A DNA stretch of 64,000 nucleotides from CAMLDH01 sp966250375 (GCA_966250375.1 CBINHE010000005.1:13737-77736); one strand, 5' to 3'. Numbered from the stretch's first letter, positions 9,714 to 18,358 are shown. A program made the numbers and translations. Notes: generated by a model not told the origin, from the sequence alone.

Positions 9714-10397
9714 ATGGAAGCGCTCGTCGACATTCAACACTTGGTGAAATCCTACCGCCGCGGCGATCAGATCGTGCCGGTATTGACCGATATCACGCTC
9801 AACATTGCCGCCGGCGACTTCACCGCATTGATGGGTCCATCCGGCTCCGGCAAAAGCACCCTGCTCAACCTGATCGCCGGGATCGACAAGCCGGACCAAG
9901 GGATCTTGCGCGTGGCCGGACTCGATATCACACAGCTTTCCGAAGCGGAACTGGCGGATTGGCGCGCCGCGAATGTCGGCTTCATTTTCCAGTTCTACAA
10001 CCTGATGCCGGTACTCACCGCATTTGAAAATGTGGAATTGCCGCTGTTATTGACCAGTCTGTCGCGCAAAGAGCGGCGCGAGCGCGCCGAAATGACATTG
10101 GCCATGGTCAATCTCACCGACCGCATGGATCATTATCCCTCCGAGCTATCCGGCGGACAGCAGCAGCGGGTCGCGATTGCGCGTGCGATCGTCACCGACC
10201 CGACGATCATTGTTGCCGATGAGCCTACTGGCGACCTGGATCGCAAATCCGCAACCGAAGTTCTCGATCTGTTGAATCAATTGAATAAGGAACTCGGAAA
10301 AACTATCGTCATGGTCACGCACGATGGACATGCGGCGGCACGAGCGAAATCCATCATTCATCTTGAAAAGGGTGAATTGGTCGACGCGGCAGCATAA
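9714..10397 (+). CDS. ABC transporter ATP-binding protein (MacB/LolD-like)
   Basis: A 227-residue ATPase with Walker [10 protein letters not shown] (about residue 41), a Q-loop ([10 protein letters not shown]), signature LSGGQQQR, Walker [13 protein letters not shown] and switch histidine (VTHD). The sequence type is that of the MacB/LolD/FtsE group, which couples to FtsX-like permeases acting by mechanotransmission rather than classical transport. It is translationally close to the upstream adaptor and shares an operon with the two permeases, although 320 bases of repeats separate it from the first of them. Confidence 0.92.
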   Translation: MEALVDIQHLVKSYRRGDQIVPVLTDITLNIAAGDFTALMGPSGSGKSTLLNLIAGIDKPDQGILRVAGLDITQLSEAELADWRAANVGFIFQFYNLMPVLTAFENVELPLLLTSLSRKERRERAEMTLAMVNLTDRMDHYPSELSGGQQQRVAIARAIVTDPTIIVADEPTGDLDRKSATEVLDLLNQLNKELGKTIVMVTHDGHAAARAKSIIHLEKGELVDAAA

Positions 10398-10511
10398 TCC
10401 TAGATTCGGCAGTTGACCGCTTACTTTTGTCTGGAAGGTCGCATGAGCATTAACTTTCTTTCGCTCGATAGCGTTCACCAATTGGGTGAAAGCGCTATAG
10501 GCGCGATTGCA

Positions 10512-10592
10512 CCCTTGCAGGGCGCATGTTCGCTTGCAAGCGAACATCGTTTCGCAGGCGTGGCGCATGCGCCACGAAACCCCTGCTTCACC
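10512..10592 (-). repeat. Twin-hairpin dispersed repeat, copy A
   Basis: Read on the minus strand it has the conserved opening GGTGAAGCAGGGGTTTCG, a first stem (CGTGGCGC/GCGCCACG), the linker CCTGCGAAACG and a second stem ATGTTCG-CTTGCAAG-CGAACAT, then CCCTGCAAGGG. Related copies lie at 23664-23790, 23959-24042, 32538-32583 and 38982-39052. Confidence 0.8.
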
Positions 10593-10675
10593 TTTTCCGG
10601 CTCTCTGGCGTCGTTGCTCCTCGTAGCAGGGGACGGCCATGCGTCCTCGTCGCGCCTAGCCAGAGAGCCGGAAAA
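10593..10675. repeat. Large inverted repeat with shared core, copy 1
   Basis: The arms TTTTCCGGCTCTCTGG (10593-10608) and its perfect complement (10660-10675) enclose a core (CGTCGTTGCTCCTCGTA, GTCCTCGTCGCGCCT) related to the cores at 20004-20161 and 32319-32475. Confidence 0.7.
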
Positions 10676-10717
10676 ATGCACACTCGCACCTGTCCAACTG
10701 CCGAATCCAGGATAACG

Positions 10718-11875
10718 ATGCACGCGCTCAAGCTCATCATCAAGAATGCGTTGCGCCACAAGCTGCGTACCACGCTGACCGTCTTGGGGCTGGTGGTGGC
10801 AACACTCTCGTTCGGCCTGCTGCAAACCGTGGTCGATGCCTGGTATGCAGGGGCGGAAGCGGCATCGAATACGCGACTGATTACGCGCAACTCCATCTCC
10901 CTGGTATTTACCTTGCCGCTATCGTACGAAAGTAAAATTCGCGGTGTCGAAGGCGTCAACGGCGTGGCGTATGCAAACTGGTTTGGCGGCATTTATCAGG
11001 AGCCGAAGAATTTCTTTCCGCAGTTTGCCATTTCCGGCCGCAGCTATCTTGACCTGTATCCGGAATTCGTTTTGAGCGACGAACAGCGCACCGCATTTTT
11101 ACGGGACCGCAAGGGCTGTGTAGTCGGCCGCAAGCTCGCTACCCAATACGGATTCAAACTGGGCGACGTGATCCCGATCAAAGGCACGATTTTTCCGGGG
11201 CAATGGGAATTTGTGGTGCGCGGCATTTACGAGGGAAAACAAGCCACTACCGACACCTCGCAATTTTTCTTCCACTGGGATTATCTGAATGAAACACTGT
11301 TGAAAACCACCGCACGCCGCGCCAACCAGGTAGGCGTGTATATCGTACAGATCGACAATCCTGACAATGCCGCTGCAATTTCACGCGCCATCGATGCACA
11401 ATTCAAGAACTCGCTGGCGGAAACACTGACGGAAACGGAAAAAGCATTTCAACTCGGTTTCGTGTCGATGTCCGAAGCGATCATCGTCGCGATCCGCGTA
11501 GTGTCGTTTGTCGTGATACTGATCATCATGGCGGTCATGGCCAACACGATGGCGATGAGCGCGCGTGAACGGCTGTCTGAATATGCAACGCTCAAAGCGC
11601 TCGGTTTCGGTCCCGGATTTCTGGCAACACTGATTTTCGGCGAATCGATGTTGATTGCCGCCGTCGGCGCCGGCATCGGCATCGCGCTGCTATTTCCAGT
11701 CGCGAAAGGTTTTAGCGCGCAGTTGGGCACCTTTTTCCCGACATTCGAGATTTCATCGGAAACCCTCGCCCTGCAAGCCGGCGCAGCGCTCGTGGTCGGC
11801 ATCATTGCCGCAATCGCCCCGACGGTTCGTTCGGCGCGCGTCAATATCGTCGACGGCTTGCGGAGTATCGGATGA
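10718..11875 (+). CDS. FtsX-family ABC transporter permease (first)
   Basis: A 385-residue integral membrane protein with one N-terminal helix (about residues 18-36), a large periplasmic MacB-PCD-like domain, and three C-terminal helices (about 255-275, 305-325, 355-375) forming an FtsX domain. The start is placed at ATG 10718 (MHALKLIIKNALRHKLRTT, the usual FtsX opening) with an AGGA ribosome site. The frame is open for 64 more codons, but these come from repeat DNA. Its stop overlaps the start of the second permease by four bases. Confidence 0.88.
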   Translation: MHALKLIIKNALRHKLRTTLTVLGLVVATLSFGLLQTVVDAWYAGAEAASNTRLITRNSISLVFTLPLSYESKIRGVEGVNGVAYANWFGGIYQEPKNFFPQFAISGRSYLDLYPEFVLSDEQRTAFLRDRKGCVVGRKLATQYGFKLGDVIPIKGTIFPGQWEFVVRGIYEGKQATTDTSQFFFHWDYLNETLLKTTARRANQVGVYIVQIDNPDNAAAISRAIDAQFKNSLAETLTETEKAFQLGFVSMSEAIIVAIRVVSFVVILIIMAVMANTMAMSARERLSEYATLKALGFGPGFLATLIFGESMLIAAVGAGIGIALLFPVAKGFSAQLGTFFPTFEISSETLALQAGAALVVGIIAAIAPTVRSARVNIVDGLRSIG

Positions 11876-13038
11876 AAATCCCGCTCAACTATATTGCCCG
11901 CAACCTGTGGACGCGGCGACTCACTACCGGTTTGACTGCCGCTGGACTGGCGCTGGTCGTGTTTGTGTTTGCCACCGTCTTGATGCTGGATGAGGGATTG
12001 AAGAAGACACTGGTCACGACCGGTGAATACGACAATGTCGTGTTGATCCGCCGTGCATCGGAAACCGAAGTGCAAAGCGGCGTCTATCGCGACCAGGCGA
12101 CCATCGCAGCCAGCCACCCGGCGATTGCCTTGGGTCAGGACGGCCAGCCGCTGGTGTCGAAAGAGACCGTGGTGCTGATCGCGCTCAACAAGCGCGGCTC
12201 CGAAAAACCGGCCAATGTCGTCATCCGCGGCGTGTCGCAATTGGGCCTGACCTTGCGGCCGCAAGTCAAATTGTCGTCCGGACGCATGTTCCGGCCGGGA
12301 TCGTCGGAAATCATTGCCGGCAGCGGCATCGCGAAGCGCTTCACCGGCGCCGGCATCGGAGAAGCCTTGCGCTTCGGGCAACGCGAATGGACAGTCGTGG
12401 GCGTATTTGACGCCGGCAATAGCGGCTTCGATTCGGAAATCTGGGGCGATGCCGACCAGTTGATGCAAGCGTTTCGGCGCCCGGTATTTTCATCTGTGAT
12501 TGTGCGCTTGAACGATAGTCGGGAATTCGACGCCTTCAAGAAGGATATCGAAACGGATCAACGGCTGACGCTGGAAGCCAAGCGCGAGCAAACGTTTTAT
12601 GCCGATCAGTCCAAGGCACTGTCGACCTTTATCAGCATCCTTGGTTTGACTCTGTCGATCATCTTTTCAATTGGCGCGATGATCGGCGCGATGATCACGA
12701 TGTACGCGTCGGTCGCCAACCGCGTGGCGGAAATCGGCACCTTGCGCGCGCTGGGATTCAAGCGACGCAATATCCTGGCTGCGTTTTTGGCTGAGGCGCT
12801 GCTACTGGCGATGGCAGGCGGCGTGGTCGGACTGTTCTTCGCCTCATTCATGCAATTCCTGTCGTTCTCGACCGTCAACTTCCAATCGTTTGCCGAACTT
12901 GCATTCGGTTTCACGCTGAATCCCGCCATCGTGATCAAGACGCTGCTCTTCGCACTCGTGATGGGTCTGGTCGGCGGCTTCCTGCCGGCAGTGCGTGCCG
13001 CGCGCATGCAAATCATCGATTCATTGCGTGCAGCGTAA
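11872..13038 (+). CDS. FtsX-family ABC transporter permease (second)
   Basis: A 388-residue paralogue-type permease with the same layout: an N-terminal helix (about 20-40), an extended periplasmic domain, then three membrane helices near the C-terminus. The AEIGTLRALGFKRRNILAAF segment is typical of the FtsX cytoplasmic loop that meets the ATPase. Its ATG overlaps the preceding stop (ATGA), so the two permeases are probably made together as a heterodimer. The operon ends here; the 25-bp repeat that borders the LRR island begins 23 bases later. Confidence 0.9.
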   Translation: MKIPLNYIARNLWTRRLTTGLTAAGLALVVFVFATVLMLDEGLKKTLVTTGEYDNVVLIRRASETEVQSGVYRDQATIAASHPAIALGQDGQPLVSKETVVLIALNKRGSEKPANVVIRGVSQLGLTLRPQVKLSSGRMFRPGSSEIIAGSGIAKRFTGAGIGEALRFGQREWTVVGVFDAGNSGFDSEIWGDADQLMQAFRRPVFSSVIVRLNDSREFDAFKKDIETDQRLTLEAKREQTFYADQSKALSTFISILGLTLSIIFSIGAMIGAMITMYASVANRVAEIGTLRALGFKRRNILAAFLAEALLLAMAGGVVGLFFASFMQFLSFSTVNFQSFAELAFGFTLNPAIVIKTLLFALVMGLVGGFLPAVRAARMQIIDSLRAA

Positions 13039-13060
13039 CGGGGCATGTTTTTGTGCCCAG

Positions 13061-13085
13061 GCGGATACTCGCTCGCTACTTTTAA
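13061..13085 (+). repeat. 25-bp direct repeat, left copy (island border)
   Basis: A 25-base sequence starting GCGGATACTC and ending CTTTTAA is found again, identical, at 15407-15431. The two copies bracket the LRR gene and two transposase remnants, and each abuts the end of a core gene (the second permease and eda). Confidence 0.85.
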
Positions 13086-13089
13086 ATTG

Positions 13090-13310
13090 TGCGTTTACCG
13101 GAAAGCGCGGCCCACGATATTCCGCCAGATGAGAGAGCTGGTACGCCGAACCGGATTCAACTCGAGGTAGCGCGGGCAAGATGTAGTTATGGCAGTCATC
13201 ATCGGCAAAGAAGCAGACTTGACGGTTTGTTGCCACGCTAAATGATGTGAAAAGGCCCACTCGGCAAAGCCAAGCGGGCACGGCTTTTTCCTCTTCATAT
13301 GAATCAATCA
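13090..13310 (-). pseudogene. Remnant of REP-associated tyrosine transposase (N-terminal and C-terminal pieces fused)
   Basis: On the minus strand, frames spell NRQVCFFADDDCHNYIL and then, in another frame, YLELNPVRR and LAEYRGPRFPVNAQF. These match the opening block and the YxELNPVRA/xEYRWSS block of the Transposase_17 (RAYT, COG1943) family. The central HxH and catalytic tyrosine region is missing, and the pieces are out of frame, so it is a decayed and internally deleted copy. A RAYT-type terminus (AGACCACGGTTTT) lies just upstream at 13321-13342. Confidence 0.6.
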
Positions 13311-13320
13311 AGCGTTGCAC

Positions 13321-13342
13321 AAAACCGTGGTCTGCCCCCTAT
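13321..13342 (-). repeat. RAYT-type terminus, downstream of LRR gene
   Basis: On the minus strand this reads ATAGGGGGCAGACCACGGTTTT. It matches 20 of 22 bases of the sequence at 15150-15171 in the opposite orientation. Such GGGGCAGACCACGG ends commonly flank RAYT genes in beta- and gammaproteobacteria. Confidence 0.6.
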
Positions 13343-13348
13343 TCCTCT

Positions 13349-13382
13349 GCGGTAATCACCGCTTATTGAACAGGCTGTTCAA
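13349..13382 (-). terminator. Tandem hairpins after the LRR gene
   Basis: Two perfect small hairpins, TTGAACA-GGC-TGTTCAA (13366-13382) and GCGGT-AATC-ACCGC (13349-13362), directly follow the LRR stop codon. There is no T-run, so termination is possible but not assured. Confidence 0.35.
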
Positions 13383-13387
13383 GCTGG

Positions 13388-14974
13388 TTACCTCGTTATC
13401 ACAAGGCCTTCCCCGATCCGGTTTCGCAGAACATCCATCCCGGCATCGGTCAGGTTGTCGCAGTCGGACAGATCCAAATGCTGCAGCGATGTCAGCTGCT
13501 GCAGAAGCACGAGACCGGCATCGGTCAGGTTGTCGCAGCCGGACAGATCCAAATGCTGCAGCGATGTCAGCTGATTCAGATGCTCGAGACCGGCATCGGT
13601 CAGGTTGCAGTGGAACAAATCCAAATATTGCAGCGATGCCAGTTGCTTCAGATGCTCGAGACCGGCATCGGTCAGATTTTCGCAGCCAGACAGATCCAAA
13701 TGCCGCAGCGATGTCAGCTGCTTCAGATGCTCGAGACCGGCATCGGTCAGATTGTCGTTGCTAGACAGATTCAAATGCTGCAGCGATGGCAGTTGCTTCA
13801 GAAGCTCGAGACCGGCACCGGTCAGCTTGCGCAAGCAGGACAGATCCAAATGCTGCAGCAATGTGAATTGCTGCAGAGAGGCGAGACCGGCATCGGTCAG
13901 CTTTTCGCAGCCGGACAGATCCAAATGCTGCAGCGATGTCAACTGCGACAGACGCTCGAGACTGGCATTGGTCAGCTTGCGGCACCAAGCCAAACTCAAA
14001 TGCCGCAGCGATGTCAGATGATCCAGAGAGGCGGCGAGACCGGCATCGGTCAGATTTTCGCAGCCGGAAAGATTCAAATGCTGCAGCGATGTCAGTTGCT
14101 GCAGATGCGCGAGACCGGCATCAGTCAACTTGAAGCAATCTCTCAGATTCAAATGCTGCAGCGATGTCAGTTGCTTCAGATGTGCGAGACCGGCATTGGT
14201 CAGCCCTTTGCAGCCGGACAGATCCAAATGCCGCAGCGATGCCAGCTGCTTCAGATGCTCGAGACCGGCATCAGTCAGATTTTCGCAGCCGGACAGACTC
14301 AAATGCTGCAGCGATGTCAGCTGCGACAGACGCTCGAGACCGGCATTGGTCAGCCCTTTGCAGTCGGACAGATTCAAATGCCGCAGCGATGGCAGTTGCT
14401 TCAGATGCTCGAGACCGGCATCGGTCAGATTTTCGCAGCCGGACAGATCCAAATGCTGCAGCGATGTCAGCTGCGACAGACGCTCGAGACCGGCATCGGT
14501 CAGACCAGTGCAGAGGCTCAGATTCAAATGCTCCAGGCCCGGCAAATCCTGTAACAGTGCCAGATCGTCATCCGTGAAGCTGCCGCCCTTCAAAGTGAGT
14601 GTTGTAATGCCTCCATCCTTGTAAGCCTCTATCGCTTGACCAAGATCCTCTCTGTTGTTCACCGTCACATGCCGAACATGCTCGGACACCGCTATATCGA
14701 GGTCCCGACAGGTCGAGCGCAGATTGTGCCTTGAACGTTTGTCCAGACGATCCATGCACGCCTGATATATCTCGCCGGTCAGCCGTGTGGGCGAGGCATC
14801 CGGCTCGCGCTTGCGCTTCCTCCGGAGAACCGGAGAGGGATTGTCACGTGGCAGCAGACGGGGGGAGGTAGAACCTTCTTGTGCTTGTGCCCCAGACGTC
14901 GTTGTGTCCGGCTCGGGCGGCGCCGTGTAGACAGGTGTGGAGAGGTTGCTAGGGGATGATGTGATTTTCGTCAT
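13388..14974 (-). CDS. F-box-like / leucine-rich-repeat protein, candidate type III effector
   Basis: A 528-residue protein. Residues 1-50 are rich in Ser, Pro and Thr, like a T3SS signal. RRKRKRE at 51-57 resembles a nuclear localisation signal. Residues 65-97 (LTGEIYQACMDRL, RHNLRSTCRDL) fit an F-box, though the usual LP is LT. From about residue 123 come some 15 LRRs of 24-26 residues, consensus LTDAGLEHLKQLTSLQHLDL + SGCEN. This architecture matches the GALA effectors of Ralstonia and F-box/LRR proteins of amoeba-associated chlamydiae, which recruit host SCF ubiquitin ligases. A HrpL-type box lies 23 bases upstream of ATG 14974; that start has an AAAGGA ribosome site, and the longer frame (to 15016) would overlap the box. 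Function in a host is inferred. Confidence 0.85.
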   Translation of the reverse strand: MTKITSSPSNLSTPVYTAPPEPDTTTSGAQAQEGSTSPRLLPRDNPSPVLRRKRKREPDASPTRLTGEIYQACMDRLDKRSRHNLRSTCRDLDIAVSEHVRHVTVNNREDLGQAIEAYKDGGITTLTLKGGSFTDDDLALLQDLPGLEHLNLSLCTGLTDAGLERLSQLTSLQHLDLSGCENLTDAGLEHLKQLPSLRHLNLSDCKGLTNAGLERLSQLTSLQHLSLSGCENLTDAGLEHLKQLASLRHLDLSGCKGLTNAGLAHLKQLTSLQHLNLRDCFKLTDAGLAHLQQLTSLQHLNLSGCENLTDAGLAASLDHLTSLRHLSLAWCRKLTNASLERLSQLTSLQHLDLSGCEKLTDAGLASLQQFTLLQHLDLSCLRKLTGAGLELLKQLPSLQHLNLSSNDNLTDAGLEHLKQLTSLRHLDLSGCENLTDAGLEHLKQLASLQYLDLFHCNLTDAGLEHLNQLTSLQHLDLSGCDNLTDAGLVLLQQLTSLQHLDLSDCDNLTDAGMDVLRNRIGEGLVITR

Positions 14975-14997
14975 GATGGTGTCCTTTTGTACATTCC

Positions 14998-15025
14998 TGA
15001 GTGGCTTTCTGTCCAATTTGGTTCC
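14998..15025 (-). promoter_or_regulatory. HrpL-type hrp box upstream of the F-box/LRR gene
   Basis: On the minus strand TGGAACC is followed by exactly 15 bases and CCACTCA, a full match to the hrp-box consensus GGAACC-N15/16-CCACNNA recognised by the HrpL ECF sigma factor. The ATG is 23 bases downstream with a Shine-Dalgarno sequence between. Confidence 0.8.
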
Positions 15026-15149
15026 ATCAGATGATCAGGCACGCTCACTTGAACACCACGACAATCGGCATGAATGCTCGCCTACGCCGGGTTGTGGCGG
15101 TACATGCAAGAAGTTTCATCATCCCGCACCAATAGCGGAATAGCGCAGG

Positions 15150-15171
15150 ATAGGGAGCAGACCACGGTTTC
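15150..15171 (+). repeat. RAYT-type terminus, upstream of LRR gene
   Basis: ATAGGGAGCAGACCACGGTT and two more bases match the terminus at 13321-13342 in inverted orientation, so the LRR gene lies between two facing transposase ends. Confidence 0.55.
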
Positions 15172-15173
15172 TA

Positions 15174-15302
15174 CTACTGGTCGAACAATTTCGCCGCTTC
15201 TGGTTTGTCTATTTTGGGTGGCCGACCTTGATTTCCCAAGCGCCGTGTGCCGTCCCAAAGCCGCCCCAACTTGCGTAGAGAAAAGCGCATTGCCTGACGC
15301 AT
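15174..15302 (-). pseudogene. Short fragment resembling the C-terminus of a RAYT transposase
   Basis: A 42-codon frame ending RRLGNQGRPPKIDKPEAAKL + FDQ resembles the basic GRPRK tail of REP-associated transposases. It stops four bases before the RAYT-type terminus at 15150-15171. No catalytic domain remains. The assignment is tentative because the tail is short and low in information. Confidence 0.35.
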
Positions 15303-15406
15303 AATTTCCACTTCGTCGCCCGCTGACTTGACCAGGGGCATTCCACCGGATGAGAAACCCTATGTGTCCGAACCGGAATCACTCCACATTACCTACTCAT
15401 GGAATT

Positions 15407-15431
15407 GCGGATACTCGCTCGCTACTTTTAA
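15407..15431 (+). repeat. 25-bp direct repeat, right copy (island border)
   Basis: Identical over 25 bases to 13061-13085 and ending three bases before the eda stop codon. Flanking bases outside the 25 differ. Confidence 0.85.
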
Positions 15432-15434
15432 TAA

Positions 15435-16064
15435 TTACGCCGCCGGCCGCAACCGGCTCGCCTCGGTCGCCAACGCGGTGATGGACGCCCAATCGCCTGC
15501 CTGCATTACCGCCTTTGGCGTCAGCCAGGACCCGCCGACACATGCCACGTTTTTACACGCAAGGAACTCGGCTGCCGTGCCGATGGAAATACCGCCGGTC
15601 GGGCAGAATGTCACATCCGGCAATGGCCCTGCGATTGCATTGAGCATGCCGATACCGCCGGCCGGTACTGCAGGAAACAGCTTCAATTGGCGGAAGCCGG
15701 CTTCGCGTGCCGCCATCACCTCGGACGGGGTCATCACGCCTGGCAGCAACGGCAAGCCACTCGATTTCGCGGCGGCGATCAATGCCGGCGTCAGTCCCGG
15801 CGACACGCCGAATACGGCGCCGGCATCGCGCGCAGCAGCGAATTCTTCGGATTGCGTCAGCGTGCCGACGCCGACAATTGCACCCGGTACCTGTTCCGCC
15901 ATCGCGCGAATCGCGGGCAACCCGTGCGCGGTGCGCAACGTCACTTCCAGCACGCGGATGCCGCCGGCGACCAGCGCCTTTGCCAACGGCACTGCATGGA
16001 CGAGGTCGTCGATGGCGATGACAGGAATGACCGGCGACGTGCGCATGATTTCAAGTAGGTTCAT
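15435..16064 (-). CDS. eda: 2-dehydro-3-deoxy-6-phosphogluconate aldolase
   Basis: A 209-residue KDPG/KHG aldolase, a class I aldolase that splits KDPG to pyruvate and glyceraldehyde-3-phosphate in the Entner-Doudoroff pathway. The catalytic glutamate block (RVLEVTLRTAHG), GVGTLTQSEEF, and the Schiff-base lysine in LKLFPAVPAGG are all present. The frame extends 15 codons upstream, but MNLLEIMRTSPVIPV at 16064 has a GGAAAG ribosome site and matches the family length. It follows edd in the same direction with a gap of about 120 bases. Confidence 0.95.
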   Translation of the reverse strand: MNLLEIMRTSPVIPVIAIDDLVHAVPLAKALVAGGIRVLEVTLRTAHGLPAIRAMAEQVPGAIVGVGTLTQSEEFAAARDAGAVFGVSPGLTPALIAAAKSSGLPLLPGVMTPSEVMAAREAGFRQLKLFPAVPAGGIGMLNAIAGPLPDVTFCPTGGISIGTAAEFLACKNVACVGGSWLTPKAVMQAGDWASITALATEASRLRPAA

Positions 16065-16185
16065 GTTGTCTTTCCAATTTGTTGGGAACAGCGTGATTCG
16101 ACAAGCCATACACGCTCACTTAATTAACGTGGGTCCTCCTTTTCCTCTAGCGGGCGAGAAACGCGCAACCAGTCACTTCAGTCCC

Positions 16186-18096
16186 CTATTTCTGAATCAA
16201 CGTATCTTCATCGGAGGAGGATTGGTCCTCCGGCACAGCAAGCGAGTTACCGGTTTCTTCCGGCAGATGCAGCGGCGGCGGCAGGCCGAATGTAGCAGCG
16301 CCCTCTTCCGCCGCGCTCACCGATGAACGGAACATCGCAAACAGTTCGCGCCCCATGCCGACTTGATTGGCCGACAAATCGCTCGCTTCGATAATGCGTG
16401 TCGCCCACTCCGCCTCCGGCACCAGCGCTTGCAGCACACCGGCTTGCGCATCCAGACGAATGATGTCGCCGCTACGCACACGACCTAGCGGCCCGCCCGC
16501 CAACACTTCCGGCGACACATGAATCGCGGCCGGTACTTTGCCCGACGCACCCGACATGCGTCCATCGGTCACCAATGCCACATGACGGCCAGCATCTTGC
16601 AAGCTGCCCAGCGCCGGTGTCAGTGCATGCAGTTCCGGCATGCCGTTGGCGCGCGGCCCTTGCAAGCGTACGACGGCAACAAAATCCCGATCGAGTTTGC
16701 CCGCTTTATACGCGAGCATGAATGCTTCCTGCGAATCGAATACGATGGCCGGCGCTTCAACGATGCGGTGCTGCTGCTTGACTGCAGAAACCTTGACGAC
16801 TGCGCGGCCAAGATTGCCCGACAACAGACGCATGCCGCCATCGGCAGAGAACGGTTCGGCCGCTGGCCGCAGCACGTTGCTGTCGCCACTGACTTTCGGC
16901 GCTGGTTTCCATACAACCGACTGCTCCTGCAGAAACGGCTCGGTGCAATGGGCGCGCAGCCCCCTGCCCAGAACCGTCGTCACATCGTCATGCAATAAAC
17001 CGGCGTCGAGCAATTCGCGGATCACGAAACCGGTGCCGCCGGCTGCGTGGAAGTGATTCACGTCGGCATCGCCATTCGGATAAATGCGCGCCACCAGCGG
17101 TACCACGGCGGACAATGCGTCGAAATCGTCCCAGTCGATCACAATGCCTGCGGCTTTCGCGATGGCCACCAGATGCAGGGTGTGATTGGTGGAACCGCCC
17201 GTCGCGAGCAATGCAATCACTGCGTTGACGATCGATTTTTCATCGACCACATGGCCGACTGGTATGTAGCTCTTGCCTTGTGCGCTGATTTCCACTGCGC
17301 GACGTGCCGACGCCGCTGTCAGCGCGTCGCGCAACGGCGTATTCGGCGTAATAAAGGCCGCGCCCGGCAGATGCAGGCCCATGACTTCCATCAGCATCTG
17401 ATTGCTGTTGGCGGTGCCGTAAAAGGTACACGTGCCGGCGCCGTGATACGACTGCGCTTCTGCTTCCAGCAATGCTTCGCGGTCGACCTTACCCTGCGCA
17501 TACAACTGGCGAATACGGGCTTTTTCCGGATTGGACATGCCGCTCGTCATCGGACCGGCCGGAATGAATACCGCTGGCAGATGACCGAAATGCAGCGCGC
17601 CGATCAACAAGCCCGGCACGATCTTGTCGCACACCCCTAGATATAGTGCGGCATCGAACATATTGTGCGACAGCGCGATGGCGGTTGCCATCGCAATCGT
17701 GTCCCGCGAAAACAGCGACAGCTCCATGCCGGGCTGGCCTTGCGTGATGCCATCGCACATCGCCGGCACACCGCCGGCGAATTGGGCTACAGCACCAGCA
17801 GCGCGCACCGCATCCTTGATCACCTGCGGGAAACGCTCGAATGGCTGATGGGCGGACAGCATGTCGTTATACGCGGACACGATTGCCACCGATGGACTTT
17901 TTTGTTGCTTGAGCAGGAGTTTGTCATTGGGAGGGAAGGCGGCAAAACCATGCGCCAGATTGGTACACGCCAGCGCACTGCGATGCACACCCTGATGGCG
18001 CGCGGCTTCAAGCCGAGTCAGATAAGCAGCGCGAAATGGTCGGCTACGTTCGATGATGCGCGTGGTAACGGCGGATATCTTGGGATGAAGGGACAT
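16186..18096 (-). CDS. edd: Phosphogluconate dehydratase
   Basis: A 636-residue IlvD/Edd dehydratase that converts 6-phosphogluconate to KDPG and needs a [4Fe-4S] cluster. Recognised from [20 protein letters not shown], the cysteine in [20 protein letters not shown] and [18 protein letters not shown]. The ATG at 18096 ([14 protein letters not shown]) has AAGGA eight bases upstream and is preferred to the ATG nine codons earlier. It is divergent from pgi. A HexR-like palindrome at 18124-18138 sits just upstream. Confidence 0.95.
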   Translation of the reverse strand: MSLHPKISAVTTRIIERSRPFRAAYLTRLEAARHQGVHRSALACTNLAHGFAAFPPNDKLLLKQQKSPSVAIVSAYNDMLSAHQPFERFPQVIKDAVRAAGAVAQFAGGVPAMCDGITQGQPGMELSLFSRDTIAMATAIALSHNMFDAALYLGVCDKIVPGLLIGALHFGHLPAVFIPAGPMTSGMSNPEKARIRQLYAQGKVDREALLEAEAQSYHGAGTCTFYGTANSNQMLMEVMGLHLPGAAFITPNTPLRDALTAASARRAVEISAQGKSYIPVGHVVDEKSIVNAVIALLATGGSTNHTLHLVAIAKAAGIVIDWDDFDALSAVVPLVARIYPNGDADVNHFHAAGGTGFVIRELLDAGLLHDDVTTVLGRGLRAHCTEPFLQEQSVVWKPAPKVSGDSNVLRPAAEPFSADGGMRLLSGNLGRAVVKVSAVKQQHRIVEAPAIVFDSQEAFMLAYKAGKLDRDFVAVVRLQGPRANGMPELHALTPALGSLQDAGRHVALVTDGRMSGASGKVPAAIHVSPEVLAGGPLGRVRSGDIIRLDAQAGVLQALVPEAEWATRIIEASDLSANQVGMGRELFAMFRSSVSAAEEGAATFGLPPPLHLPEETGNSLAVPEDQSSSDEDTLIQK

Positions 18097-18123
18097 GATC
18101 AAATCCTTACTGAAAACCATCAC

Positions 18124-18138
18124 TGAAATTTTACTACA
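18124..18138. promoter_or_regulatory. Candidate HexR operator near edd
   Basis: On the minus strand TGTAGTAAAATTTCA matches the HexR consensus TGTARTNNNAYTACA except at two positions in the second half. It lies 28 bases from the edd start, and the regulator gene hexR is in the same cluster. Confidence 0.45.
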
Positions 18139-18291
18139 ATTTAAATCGATTTACGGCCTCGGTTTGAGGTCCTTTTACAGACTTTCTTTTTTGAATTCTT
18201 GATTAATCACATTAAATATGGCGCAGAAACTTTCTCCAATGCCCGACAGCAAGCCGACAAAATTTCAGAAAAGTCGCCCCCAAAAATATTT

Positions 18292-18306
18292 TGTAGTGAA
18301 TTTACT
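18292..18306. promoter_or_regulatory. Candidate HexR operator near pgi
   Basis: TGTAGTGAATTTACT resembles the HexR palindrome TGTARTNNNAYTACA with a weaker second half. It lies 53 bases upstream of the pgi ATG in the edd/pgi divergent region. Confidence 0.4.
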
Positions 18307-18358
18307 TAATTTTATTGTATAGTTAAGTTAATTATCTATTCTCCCAATACCGCTCGAC

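Larger units (their letters stand above)
10398..10717. other. Repeat insertion inside the ABC operon
   Basis: The 320 bases between ATPase and permease contain no gene of their own. They hold a twin-hairpin repeat (10512-10592) immediately followed by a large inverted repeat (10593-10675). The permease frame is open through part of this block, but its real start is at 10718. Confidence 0.8.
15026..15434. other. Intergenic part of the LRR island
   Basis: Between the hrp box and eda there is only the transposase tail fragment, one RAYT-type terminus and the right-hand 25-bp repeat. I see no other gene in it. Confidence 0.7.

Noticed and set aside
10526..10717. N-terminal extension of the first permease by 64 codons
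   Set aside because: The extra residues are translated repeat DNA; the ATG at 10718 has a ribosome site and the FtsX-type opening.
13478..14554. Long plus-strand open frames (up to 358 codons) across the LRR region
   Set aside because: They are antisense shadows of a 75-base coding repeat with no stop in the repeat unit; the products are low-complexity and have no start context.
13400..14590. CRISPR-like or satellite tandem array
   Set aside because: The ~75-base period encodes leucine-rich repeats in one open frame, and there are no spacer-type unique segments between conserved short repeats.
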